The position numbers and the translations under genes are program-made. Below the pieces are notes generated by a model. It did not search any database. It was not told the origin of the DNA and saw only the letters and a program-made list of their open reading frames with translations. Positions 1 through 7,859 of a stretch of 64,000 nt of DNA are shown in pieces. The DNA is taken from NCBI GenBank assembly GCA_023395255.1, contig JAEWZN010000007.1:418440-482439 (forward strand), in the 5' to 3' direction. Each line of letters opens with the position of its first letter. The first letter of the stretch is position 1. This DNA is from Deferribacteres bacterium (lineage in GTDB: Bacteria; Chrysiogenota; Deferribacteres; Deferribacterales; Geovibrionaceae).

Positions 1-2
1 TT

Positions 3-416
3 GACTTTGTGGGGAACCTCAGTAACAACTATATGTTCACCGACAACGGAACCAACACCGACTCGATGTTCGCCTCCATAAAAATCCTTGAACTGCTGGC
101 GAAGGTCAGCTTAAGCGTTTCGGATATTATGAAGCTTATCCCCGCATACTACTTCGTGCATAATGTGATCAACTGCCCGCTTGAACTCAAGGGTTTCCTG
201 ATGCGCAAGATGAGCGAGGAGGCCATGGATAAGGAGGCCTCTTTCCTTGACGGAATAAAAATACTCCTCGGTGCGAGAGGCTGGGTGCATATGGTCCCTG
301 ATCAGTATTCGGCGAATGTGCATGTGTATGTGGAGTCCATGTCCGAGGCGGACGGAAAAGAACTTCAGGATGAATACATAGACAAAATCCAGTCATGGCT
401 GGAGGAACAGGCCTGA
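3..416 (+). CDS. Phosphohexomutase C-terminal part (5' truncated by window edge)
   Basis: The frame is open to the left edge, so only the last 137 codons of a longer gene are visible. The stretch resembles domains 3-4 of the alpha-D-phosphohexomutase family (phosphomannomutase/phosphoglucomutase), most like the mutase half of sugar-nucleotidyltransferase/mutase fusions: a conserved 'CPLELKG' followed by 'MRKM', then 'DGIKI', 'GWVHMVPD' and 'VHVYVES'. Such enzymes interconvert hexose 6- and 1-phosphates and would feed glucose-1-phosphate to the glycogen genes that follow. The stop lies two bases before the ATG of the next gene, so the two are very likely co-transcribed. The catalytic phosphoserine loop and any nucleotidyltransferase half lie outside the window, so the substrate cannot be fixed. 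Confidence 0.65.
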   Translation, partial: DFVGNLSNNYMFTDNGTNTDSMFASIKILELLAKVSLSVSDIMKLIPAYYFVHNVINCPLELKGFLMRKMSEEAMDKEASFLDGIKILLGARGWVHMVPDQYSANVHVYVESMSEADGKELQDEYIDKIQSWLEEQA

Positions 417-418
417 GT

Positions 419-2518
419 ATGAAGAAACTGAATCTCGCTTTTTTATGGCATATGCACCAGCCCTTCTATAAGGACGGGCAGGACGGAACATACCACATGC
501 CGTGGGTGTTCCTGCACGCCGTGAAGGATTACTACGAGATTCCAGCCTACCTGAAAGAATATAAGGGGATAAGGCAGACCTTTAACCTTGTCCCCTCTCT
601 TCTTGTCCAGCTTAAGGACTATGAAGATATAAATGTTGACGACATTTTTTTCAGAACCATGCTGAAAAAACCCTCCGAGCTCACATCGGAGGAGAGATGC
701 GGGCTTGTGCCCCAGCTTTTCATGGCAAACTTCGCCAACATGATCGCCCCTTTCCGGAGGTATGCGGAGCTTTACAGCAAAAACAGCCGCAGCGGCATGT
801 TTGAGAACACGGAAAGGCTGTTCAGTGATGCGGAGATACTGGATTTGCAGGTGCTTTACCTGCTCAGTTGGACAGGGAACTTCTTCCGCAGGGAATACCC
901 GCTCATTGAAAGCCTTATCGCAAAGGGGAAAGGCTACACTCAGGAAGATAAAATCAGCCTGATGGAAACCCTGTGCGAAGCGGTGAGGCGGATAATCCCC
1001 CTTTACAGGGAACTGCAGGATGCGGGGAGCATAGAGGTTTCCGCCACTCCGTTTTACCACCCCATACTGCCCCTGCTCATAGATCTGGATTCCGCCAAGG
1101 AAGCCATGCCGGAGATACCCATGCCCGCCGCCTTCGGCGATTTCGGACGTGACCCTCAGTGGCATGTGGAAGCGGCTGTGAAATATTATGAAGATATTTT
1201 CAGCAGCAGACCTTCCGGTATGTGGCCGGCGGAAGGAAGTATCAGCGGGCGGGCGGCGGAGCTTTTTTCCGCTAACGGAGTAAAATGGATCGCCAGTGAC
1301 GAGGATGTTCTGGCGGGTTCATCAGGTCTGAATTTCTCCGTTTCGGCGGAGAGGAAAAAGCTTTACCGCAGGCATTATTACGAAACAGCAAACGGGAAGA
1401 TAAATATATTCTTCCGTGACAAAATATTAAGCGATCTGATCGGCTTCACCTACAGCGGTATGGATGCGGCAAAAGCAGCGGATGACTTTGTGGCGAAGCT
1501 TAAGGTTATATACGATTCGGTGGATGAATCCTGCGTAGTTCCTGTGATTCTGGACGGGGAGAACGCATGGGAATACTACCCTGAAAACGGGGAGAAGTTC
1601 TTCCGTGCCCTCTATGAGCGGATCGGTCGTGAAAAATGGATAAACACCGTAACCATGTCAGAGGCTGCGGAGCTTGCGGATGTGCCGCAGGCGGAACTGG
1701 ATAAAATCCGTGCGGGCTCATGGATATACGGCAACTTCACCACATGGCTCGGTCACAGGGAAAAGAACGAGGCATGGAGACTGCTCAACGCGGCAAGACA
1801 GGCTGTGGACAAGGCTCTGGATGCGGATAAGAAAGAAAAAGCCATGAACGAGATACGCATAGCTGAAGGGAGCGACTGGTTCTGGTGGTTCGGCGATGAC
1901 CATTTCAGTCTTCAGGCGGATGTGTTCGACAAGCTGTTCAGGGGGTATCTGATCAATGCGTACAGAATCCTCGGAACCGGCATACCGCAGGAGCTTTATA
2001 TCCCCATAAAACGTTCCTACAAATCGGGGCTTATAAGAAAACCGAAGTATTTTCTCACTGCCGTTCCGGACGGCGAGGTGACAAGCTTTTTCGAATGGCT
2101 CAGCGCAGGGGAGTTTGATCTCAAGTTTGACTCAGGGGCTATGCATGCCTCATCAAATGTGCTCCGCAGGCTTTTCTTCGGGTATGATGCGGAAAATTTG
2201 TACCTGCGAATAGAAGGTGCCTTTAACGGAGCCATGGACAAGGGTTATGAGATAGAGACAGAGGTAACGGGAAGCAGCCCAGCCAAGTTCCGCATCCCCC
2301 TGAAAACAGGAAGAGGAGAAAACGGCGGCGGCATAAAATGGGGCATAAACCGCATAGCGGAAATTGCCCTGCCGCACAGAAATATGCCCGACAACACCGG
2401 AAGGCTTTATATAATATTCCGTCTGCTTAAGGACGGCGAGGCGGTGGAACGCGCACCGCAGTATAATATGGTCGAGGTCGATCTCTCCGATAACTTCGGT
2501 GACGACTGGATAGTATAA
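419..2518 (+). CDS. GH57 family glycoside hydrolase (alpha-amylase/pullulanase-like)
   Basis: A 699-residue cytoplasmic enzyme (no signal peptide) acting on alpha-glucans. GH57 motifs are visible in order: region 1 'HMHQPF' (residues 11-16), a region-2-like 'SATPFYHPILP' near 208-218, region 3 'GMWPAEGS' (267-274) with candidate nucleophile E272, and region 4 'ILDGENAWEYY' (377-387) with candidate acid/base D379. The C-terminal ~150 residues look like a beta-rich accessory domain. I chose the ATG at 419 because 'MKKLNLAFLWHMHQP' matches the usual family start; a GGAGG lies at 401-405, 13 bases upstream. It sits between the mutase tail and a second GH57 enzyme. The family assignment is firm; amylase, amylopullulanase or transferase activity cannot be told apart by eye. 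Confidence 0.85.
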   Translation: MKKLNLAFLWHMHQPFYKDGQDGTYHMPWVFLHAVKDYYEIPAYLKEYKGIRQTFNLVPSLLVQLKDYEDINVDDIFFRTMLKKPSELTSEERCGLVPQLFMANFANMIAPFRRYAELYSKNSRSGMFENTERLFSDAEILDLQVLYLLSWTGNFFRREYPLIESLIAKGKGYTQEDKISLMETLCEAVRRIIPLYRELQDAGSIEVSATPFYHPILPLLIDLDSAKEAMPEIPMPAAFGDFGRDPQWHVEAAVKYYEDIFSSRPSGMWPAEGSISGRAAELFSANGVKWIASDEDVLAGSSGLNFSVSAERKKLYRRHYYETANGKINIFFRDKILSDLIGFTYSGMDAAKAADDFVAKLKVIYDSVDESCVVPVILDGENAWEYYPENGEKFFRALYERIGREKWINTVTMSEAAELADVPQAELDKIRAGSWIYGNFTTWLGHREKNEAWRLLNAARQAVDKALDADKKEKAMNEIRIAEGSDWFWWFGDDHFSLQADVFDKLFRGYLINAYRILGTGIPQELYIPIKRSYKSGLIRKPKYFLTAVPDGEVTSFFEWLSAGEFDLKFDSGAMHASSNVLRRLFFGYDAENLYLRIEGAFNGAMDKGYEIETEVTGSSPAKFRIPLKTGRGENGGGIKWGINRIAEIALPHRNMPDNTGRLYIIFRLLKDGEAVERAPQYNMVEVDLSDNFGDDWIV

Positions 2519-2529
2519 ATATCTTGCGA

Positions 2530-2554
2530 AGCGGGTTAAAACTTTTAATCCGCT
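2530..2554 (+). other. Intercistronic hairpin between the two GH57 genes
   Basis: A near-perfect palindrome of 12-base arms around a single base (AGCGGGTTAAAA / TTTTAATCCGCT, one G-T pair) lies between two co-directional genes. There is no run of T after it, so it looks like an RNA stability or attenuation structure rather than a full terminator. Confidence 0.5.
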
Positions 2555-2590
2555 CCGCATGTGCAGCATAAACAAACAGGAAGAATAATT

Positions 2591-4606
2591 ATGAAGATGC
2601 CGTTTCTTTTCGGAATACACTGCCACCAGCCGGTGGGGAATTTCAGCCATGTTGTGGACGAGGCTGTGGAGCGCTGTTATGCGCCTTTTATGGAGGCGGC
2701 GCTGCTTTATCCGCAGTTCCGCTTCGCGGTTCATTACAGCGGCTGGCTCCTTGATTACATCAGGCAGCACCACAAGGGCGTTTTCGGCAGTATGAAGAAG
2801 CTGGCGGATAATAACCAGATAGAGTTTTTCACCGGCGGGTATTACGAGCCCGTGCTTTCAGCCATCCCCTCGCAGGACAGAAGGGGGCAGATAGAAAAGC
2901 TCAGCAGCTACATTAACAACCATTTCGGGCAGATGCCGGACGGTCTCTGGCTCACTGAGCGTGTCTGGGACCCGGCTATTATCACGGATGTCACAGAAGT
3001 CGGTGTGCGGAATATGATTGTGGATGACTATCACTTCATTTCCGCAGGGTATTATAAAGAGATGCTGAACGGCTACTACATATCCGAGCAGGACGGCAGG
3101 AGAGTAAACCTCTTCCCCATAGATAAGAATCTGCGCTACCTCATTCCGTTTAAGGAGGAGGCGGCGATAGTGGAGTATCTGGAAAAAACCGCTGACAGCT
3201 GCGGGAAATGCTCTGTGATATTCGACGACGGAGAGAAGTTCGGCGTATGGCCTCATACCTATGAATGGGTGTACGAAGATGGCTGGCTGGAAAGGTTCCT
3301 TGATGTGGTTATCTCATCAGACAAATGCGAGTTCGCGTTCTTCGGCGAAACCGCCGACAGGGTGAAGCCCGCGGGACTGGCGTATCTGCCCATAACCTCA
3401 TACCATGAAATGGGGGAATGGTCGCTCTTTGCAGGCAGGATAGAGGAAATGGAAAAGCTTCAGGAGCACCTTAATGCAGAAGGGCAGGAGGAAGCTGCTG
3501 AGGTTTTCGTTAAAGGGGGCATATGGAAAAATTTCTTTGCCAAGTACCCTGAAAGCAACCGTATTCATAAACGCGCACTGAGGCTCAGCGGCTATGCGGC
3601 GGAGATGCAGGACGAAGCGCTGACTGAGGCTCTTTACAAGGCGCAGTGCAATGATACCCTGTGGCACGGCATATTCGGCGGGCTTTACCTGCCGAACCTG
3701 CGCAACAACTCATGGAGCTTCATAATCGAGGCGGAGAAGGAGTATGAGCGCCTTGCAAGAAATCTTCCTATGGTGGAGACCGCTGATCTGGATTATGACG
3801 GCTATGACGATGCCTATGTCCGTATGAACCTGTTTAACGCCAGCTTCACCTCAAGGGACTGCGGGCAGATGACCACCCTTGAGCTTAAACGAAATAACGT
3901 TAACCTTATCAATACAATATCCAGAAGAAAAGAGGCGTACCACGCTATGCTTCTGAAAGAAAAAAACGAGGACGAACAGAAAAGCGGCATATCCACCATA
4001 CATGATCTCAATGTGGAAATAACGGACGAGATGAAAGCCATGCTTGTTTATGACTGGTACAACAAAAACTCGTTCATAGATCACGTAGTGTCTGAATTTG
4101 AGGCTGAGAAGTTTGCCTCATGCTCATTTGCGGAGCTTTCGGACTTTACAAACCAGCCTGCGGAGATGACTGCGGAGGCGGATTCTCTCACTTTTAGGCG
4201 CAAAGGCGGCATATACCACAGCGGCGTGACATACAGTGCGGAGATAATAAAGAGATACAGTTTCACAGATGAAGCAGTGGAGTTTAAGACCGAGCTTGTG
4301 ACAGACTGCCCGGCGGAGCTGACTTATGTCTGCGAGATGAACTTCCACCTCTGGGACATGACGGGTATCACCGTGAACGGTGAAGAGTGCGGCATGTGCC
4401 ATAAGGGCGGCTCGTTTGAAATAACCGACGGAATCACAGGCAGAATAATCCTTGAGACTGATGCGGGAAGTGCCGCCTCTGATATTTTCTCCACTGTTTC
4501 CCAGTCGGAGAAAGGCGTTGATCTCACCGCGCAGGGAGTTTCCCTGTTTATCCCTGTCAGGTTTAAGGGCAGGGCGGGCTTCGCAGGAAGACTCAGGGCG
4601 GAATGA
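2591..4606 (+). CDS. GH57 4-alpha-glucanotransferase / alpha-amylase (DUF1926 type)
   Basis: A 671-residue enzyme closely patterned on the Thermococcus litoralis 4-alpha-glucanotransferase, which moves maltooligosaccharide units between glucans. Region 1 is 'HCHQP' (10-14), then 'GGYYEPVL' (82-89), then 'GLWLTERVW' (118-126) with nucleophile E123, the same number as in the T. litoralis enzyme, and 'FDDGEKFGVW' (211-220) holding the acid/base Asp at about 213. The C-terminal ~280 residues match the DUF1925/DUF1926 beta-sandwich layout. The start at 2591 is preferred over 2561 because AGGAAG lies just upstream at good spacing and the protein then begins 'MKMPFLFGIHCHQP'. It would trim or lengthen glycogen branches together with its neighbours. 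Transferase versus amylase activity is an inference from family. Confidence 0.88.
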   Translation: MKMPFLFGIHCHQPVGNFSHVVDEAVERCYAPFMEAALLYPQFRFAVHYSGWLLDYIRQHHKGVFGSMKKLADNNQIEFFTGGYYEPVLSAIPSQDRRGQIEKLSSYINNHFGQMPDGLWLTERVWDPAIITDVTEVGVRNMIVDDYHFISAGYYKEMLNGYYISEQDGRRVNLFPIDKNLRYLIPFKEEAAIVEYLEKTADSCGKCSVIFDDGEKFGVWPHTYEWVYEDGWLERFLDVVISSDKCEFAFFGETADRVKPAGLAYLPITSYHEMGEWSLFAGRIEEMEKLQEHLNAEGQEEAAEVFVKGGIWKNFFAKYPESNRIHKRALRLSGYAAEMQDEALTEALYKAQCNDTLWHGIFGGLYLPNLRNNSWSFIIEAEKEYERLARNLPMVETADLDYDGYDDAYVRMNLFNASFTSRDCGQMTTLELKRNNVNLINTISRRKEAYHAMLLKEKNEDEQKSGISTIHDLNVEITDEMKAMLVYDWYNKNSFIDHVVSEFEAEKFASCSFAELSDFTNQPAEMTAEADSLTFRRKGGIYHSGVTYSAEIIKRYSFTDEAVEFKTELVTDCPAELTYVCEMNFHLWDMTGITVNGEECGMCHKGGSFEITDGITGRIILETDAGSAASDIFSTVSQSEKGVDLTAQGVSLFIPVRFKGRAGFAGRLRAE

Positions 4607-4675
4607 TCGGTTGATCGCCTGAAAGTACAGGTATATTATTATATTCATACGGTTTGAATAACAAAAGGGAGCAAA

Positions 4676-5719
4676 ATGTCGGAACTCAGGTTTGACCCTG
4701 TTAAACAGAAATGGAGCGTAATCGCCACCGAGCGCAGCCGCAGACCCCACGATTTCCTCGTGGAGCGTCAGGACTATGCCCAGGGTGAAAAAACACATAT
4801 AAACTGCCCCTTCTGCTACGGAAATGAGGTTCACACCCCCCATGAAATTTACGCCATGCGCGCATTCGGCAAAAAGAACGATGCCAACTGGCTCACCCGT
4901 GTTGTCCCCAACAAGTACCCCGCCTTCGGCATTGAGGGGGAACTTAAAAGGAGCGGCAGCGGGATATACGACACAGTGACGGGAATAGGCGCACACGAAG
5001 TCATAATAGACACCCCCGTGCACTCCATGCGCCTGAAAACCTACGACAGAATGACCGTTTACAACTTGTTTTACACATTCAGGGAGCGGGTGCGGGATCT
5101 CTCAAACGATACAAGGTTCCGCTACATAATGCCTTTTAAAAACTACGGCCTCGGCTTCGGAACCAGCATCACCCATCCGCATTCGCAGGTGATCGCGCTC
5201 CCTGTTGTGCCGAACATTCTCAAAACCAAGCTGAAAAGCGCCAAGGAGCACTACAGGCGAAAGGAACGCTGCATCTTCTGTGACATACTTGAGCAGGAGC
5301 ACAAGGACAACAGCCGCATAGTGTACGAGAATCAGGACTTCATCGCCTTCTGCCCCTATGCCTCAAGCTTCCCGTTTGAACTGTCCATCTACCCCAGACA
5401 GCACGGGCACAGTTTCTCTGTGATCACCGAGAGCGGGCTGACCAGCCTCGCTGACATGATAACGGAGATTTTCCACAGGCTGGACAAGGTGCTGGAAGAC
5501 CCGCCGCTGAATATGGTTATACATACCTCGCCCCCGCTGAATTACCGTCCGGGCAAGCCGGACTTCTGGCACAGCATAAAGTTTGACTACCACTGGCATA
5601 TAGAAATAGCGCCCAGACTCACAGGCTACGCGGGCTTTGAGTGGGGGACAGGCTTCCACATCAATCCCGTTCGTCCCGAAGAGGCGGCGGAATACCTCAG
5701 GCAGGCGGGGGGCGTATGA
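4676..5719 (+). CDS. galT: Galactose-1-phosphate uridylyltransferase family protein (GalT-like)
   Basis: A 347-residue GalT/HIT-superfamily nucleotidyltransferase. The active-site triplet 'HPHSQ' (167-171) carries the nucleophilic His at 169. A 'CPFC' pair (44-47) and a second 'CIFC' pair (199-202) look like zinc ligands, as in GalT of other lineages, and the C-terminal 'FDYHWHIEIAPRLT' is typical. GGGAG precedes the ATG at 4676. The canonical reaction exchanges UMP between UDP-glucose and galactose-1-phosphate, but no other Leloir genes are here. Encoded within a glycogen operon and overlapping glgA by four bases, it may instead act on a glucose-1-phosphate/NDP-glucose pair for glycogen turnover; that is inference. 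Confidence 0.85.
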   Translation: MSELRFDPVKQKWSVIATERSRRPHDFLVERQDYAQGEKTHINCPFCYGNEVHTPHEIYAMRAFGKKNDANWLTRVVPNKYPAFGIEGELKRSGSGIYDTVTGIGAHEVIIDTPVHSMRLKTYDRMTVYNLFYTFRERVRDLSNDTRFRYIMPFKNYGLGFGTSITHPHSQVIALPVVPNILKTKLKSAKEHYRRKERCIFCDILEQEHKDNSRIVYENQDFIAFCPYASSFPFELSIYPRQHGHSFSVITESGLTSLADMITEIFHRLDKVLEDPPLNMVIHTSPPLNYRPGKPDFWHSIKFDYHWHIEIAPRLTGYAGFEWGTGFHINPVRPEEAAEYLRQAGGV

Positions 5720-7128
5720 ACATAGTGCATATCACAGGCGAAGCAGCCCCCTTTGTGCAGACAGGGGGCCTTGGAACCTTCGTTGAGAAACTGGCCGCCG
5801 CACAGGCCGCAGCCGGGCACATTGTGCGGGTCTGCATTCCTCTTTATCTCCTCACCGAGAGGGACGCAGGGGAGATAAGAGACACGGAGGTAAGGATAAA
5901 CGTCAGCGCAGGGGACAGGGAATATGAGTTTGCAGTGCATTCTGCGCTTGTTTCCGGCGTTGAGTATCTGTTTTTTGCCAATCCGGAGCTTTTCAGCAGG
6001 GGCGGCATATACGGCTCAGGCGATTTTGACTACTCCGACAATGATCTCAGGTATGCGGCTTTTTCTCAGGCATGCCTGTTTTACTTTGCGGGCGGCTGCT
6101 CATCACCGGATATTCTCCACTGCCATGACTGGCAGGCGGGGCTTGTGCCTCTTTATAATTCCCTGCTTTTCAGGGATATGAAATGGAAAACGGTTTTCAC
6201 TGTGCACGATGTCCAGTGTCCGGGGCTTTTCCAGCGGATGGATCTTGAAGAACTCAACCTCCCGTGGGAAGTGTACGACATTGAAGGGATAGAGTTTTAC
6301 GGACAGATAAGCTTCCTCAAAGCGGGGATAGTTTACTCTGATTTCATAACAACCGTCAGCCCCGCCTACGCGCGGGACATACAGACCGAAGGCTTCGCCG
6401 GAGGGATGGAAGGTGTTATGACAAAATATTCATACAAGTTGAAAGGAATCCTCAACGGAATAGATTATAATGTATGGAACCCTGGTAATGACTGTTATGT
6501 TTCATGCAGCATCGGCAAGGGTAAAAACTGGAAAAAAGAATGCAAAAAAGAGCTGGCAAAGGATTTCGGCATAAATCCGGACAGACCTCTTTTTGTTATG
6601 ATAGGCAGGATGAGCAACAGAAAAGGCCTGGAGCTTGTGCTGGACGCAGCGCCTGATCTTGCGCAGAAGGAGGCCGATTTTTTTATTCTCGGCCACGGCG
6701 ACAAGATGTATGTGCGTATTATAAAGAAGCTGGCCGGAAGTTTCGGCAATTTCTTTATACATACCAGATATGACCATGCGCTGGCGCACAGGCTTTTTGC
6801 CGCGGCGGACTTCATACTGGCTCCGTCCGTGTATGAACCTTTCGGCTCGTCCCACCTCATAGGAACACGTTACGGCGCAGTGCCCCTTGTCAACCCCGCA
6901 GGCGGGGTGGAGGACACTGTTAAATATTTTGCCGAGAACGGCTGCGCGCTGGTGATGAAGGAATACACTGTGGCGGAACTGTTAAACAAGGTTGATGAAG
7001 CTATAAAGATGTACAGCACGGGCGATTTAACGCAGAAGGTTATGGAATCCTCATGTTGCGCTGATTTTTCATGGGAGAGAGCAGCGGCACAGTACCTCGA
7101 AATTTATCTGTCACCGGACGGAGGATGA
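5716..7128 (+). CDS. glgA: Glycogen synthase, GT5 family
   Basis: A 470-residue glycogen/starch synthase that elongates alpha-1,4-glucan from an NDP-glucose donor. The N-terminal donor loop is 'QTGGLGTFVEKLA' (15-27), with Gln in place of the usual Lys of KxGGL. 'HCHDWQAG' and 'TVHDVQCPG' are typical of domain 1, 'GRMSNRKGLEL' opens domain 2, and 'PSVYEPFG' followed by 'GTRYGAVPLV' is the C-terminal acceptor/donor site. The ATG at 5716 overlaps the galT stop (ATGA), which implies translational coupling and rules out the upstream in-frame ATG at 5641. Q15 instead of Lys may shift the ADP/UDP-glucose preference. GT5 membership is secure. Confidence 0.9.
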   Translation: MNIVHITGEAAPFVQTGGLGTFVEKLAAAQAAAGHIVRVCIPLYLLTERDAGEIRDTEVRINVSAGDREYEFAVHSALVSGVEYLFFANPELFSRGGIYGSGDFDYSDNDLRYAAFSQACLFYFAGGCSSPDILHCHDWQAGLVPLYNSLLFRDMKWKTVFTVHDVQCPGLFQRMDLEELNLPWEVYDIEGIEFYGQISFLKAGIVYSDFITTVSPAYARDIQTEGFAGGMEGVMTKYSYKLKGILNGIDYNVWNPGNDCYVSCSIGKGKNWKKECKKELAKDFGINPDRPLFVMIGRMSNRKGLELVLDAAPDLAQKEADFFILGHGDKMYVRIIKKLAGSFGNFFIHTRYDHALAHRLFAAADFILAPSVYEPFGSSHLIGTRYGAVPLVNPAGGVEDTVKYFAENGCALVMKEYTVAELLNKVDEAIKMYSTGDLTQKVMESSCCADFSWERAAAQYLEIYLSPDGG

Positions 7129-7130
7129 AC

Positions 7131-7859
7131 ATGAATCTCTCTGAAATGAGTAAGAAAGAGCTTTACAGGCTTGCTGTGGAGCTCAATGTGGAAAACAGGT
7201 CAAAAATGACCAGAGAAGAGCTGGCTGCGGCTCTCACTGCGGCTATGTCCGAACAGAAAGTTTATTCCAGTACGGAGCAGCATAAGGCTGAGGCGGCTCA
7301 CGCCATGCCTGAGAAGGTGCGCCCTGCCGAATATCCCATACCGAACAGGTATCAGATAGACACTGCGGTTCTTCTTCCCATAAATCCCCGCAAGGAATAT
7401 GTTTACTGGGAAGTTTCGGATAATACCGTAAACCGTTTCAGAACGGAGCACGGCAGCCCGGATGCGGCATTTGTACTGAAAATCTTCGGCAGCACCAGCG
7501 GGGAAGACTCGGAAGAGCTTGCCAGTGTCCGCGTGGGCAGGTACGGCAACTGGTTTTTTGACCTTTATGTGCCGGAGAGGCTGATCTGGGCTGAAATAGG
7601 GCTGATGGACAATAAGGGCAACTACTTTGCCGTGGCGCATTCACGCAAGGTACGTATGCCGTCTGATAAAATAAGCGAAATTATTGATGAGGAAACCTGG
7701 ATGACAGTTGGGGAAAAAATTGAGGACATATACCGTCTTTCCGGTGTGAACGAGCTTGACTCGTCCGTTCCGGGAAGCGTTCGTATATTTCAGGAGGCGA
7801 TGAGATTTCTGGAGAAATCCGTATCCTCCGGCGAAACAGCAAAAAGAGAGGGAAGATAA
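7131..7859 (+). CDS. DUF4912 domain protein
   Basis: A 242-residue protein without signal peptide or membrane segment. Residues 1-35 ('MSKKELYRLAVELNV', 'MTREELAAAL') form a SAP/Rho-N-like pair of helices. After a polar linker, residues ~65-200 match the DUF4912 pattern: 'RYQIDTAVLLPINPRKEYVYWEVS' type beginning and 'WFFDLYVPERLIWAEIGLMD', resembling a carbohydrate-binding beta fold. The start at 7131 has GGAGG six bases upstream; an ATG at 7125 overlaps the glgA stop but is too close to that site. It sits between glgA and the branching enzyme and overlaps the latter's ATG (TAATG). The function is unknown; binding or recruiting glycogen enzymes is a guess from position. Confidence 0.75.
   Translation: MNLSEMSKKELYRLAVELNVENRSKMTREELAAALTAAMSEQKVYSSTEQHKAEAAHAMPEKVRPAEYPIPNRYQIDTAVLLPINPRKEYVYWEVSDNTVNRFRTEHGSPDAAFVLKIFGSTSGEDSEELASVRVGRYGNWFFDLYVPERLIWAEIGLMDNKGNYFAVAHSRKVRMPSDKISEIIDEETWMTVGEKIEDIYRLSGVNELDSSVPGSVRIFQEAMRFLEKSVSSGETAKREGR

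Noticed and set aside
443..1165. 240-codon open frame on the minus strand inside the first GH57 gene.
   Set aside because: The + strand frame carries complete GH57 motifs; the antisense frame has no ribosome site or family pattern.
4124..5023. Long open frame (~300 codons) on the minus strand across the end of the glucanotransferase and start of galT.
   Set aside because: It crosses two well-supported + strand genes, shows no recognisable domain, and its composition is that of a reverse shadow of codon-biased genes.
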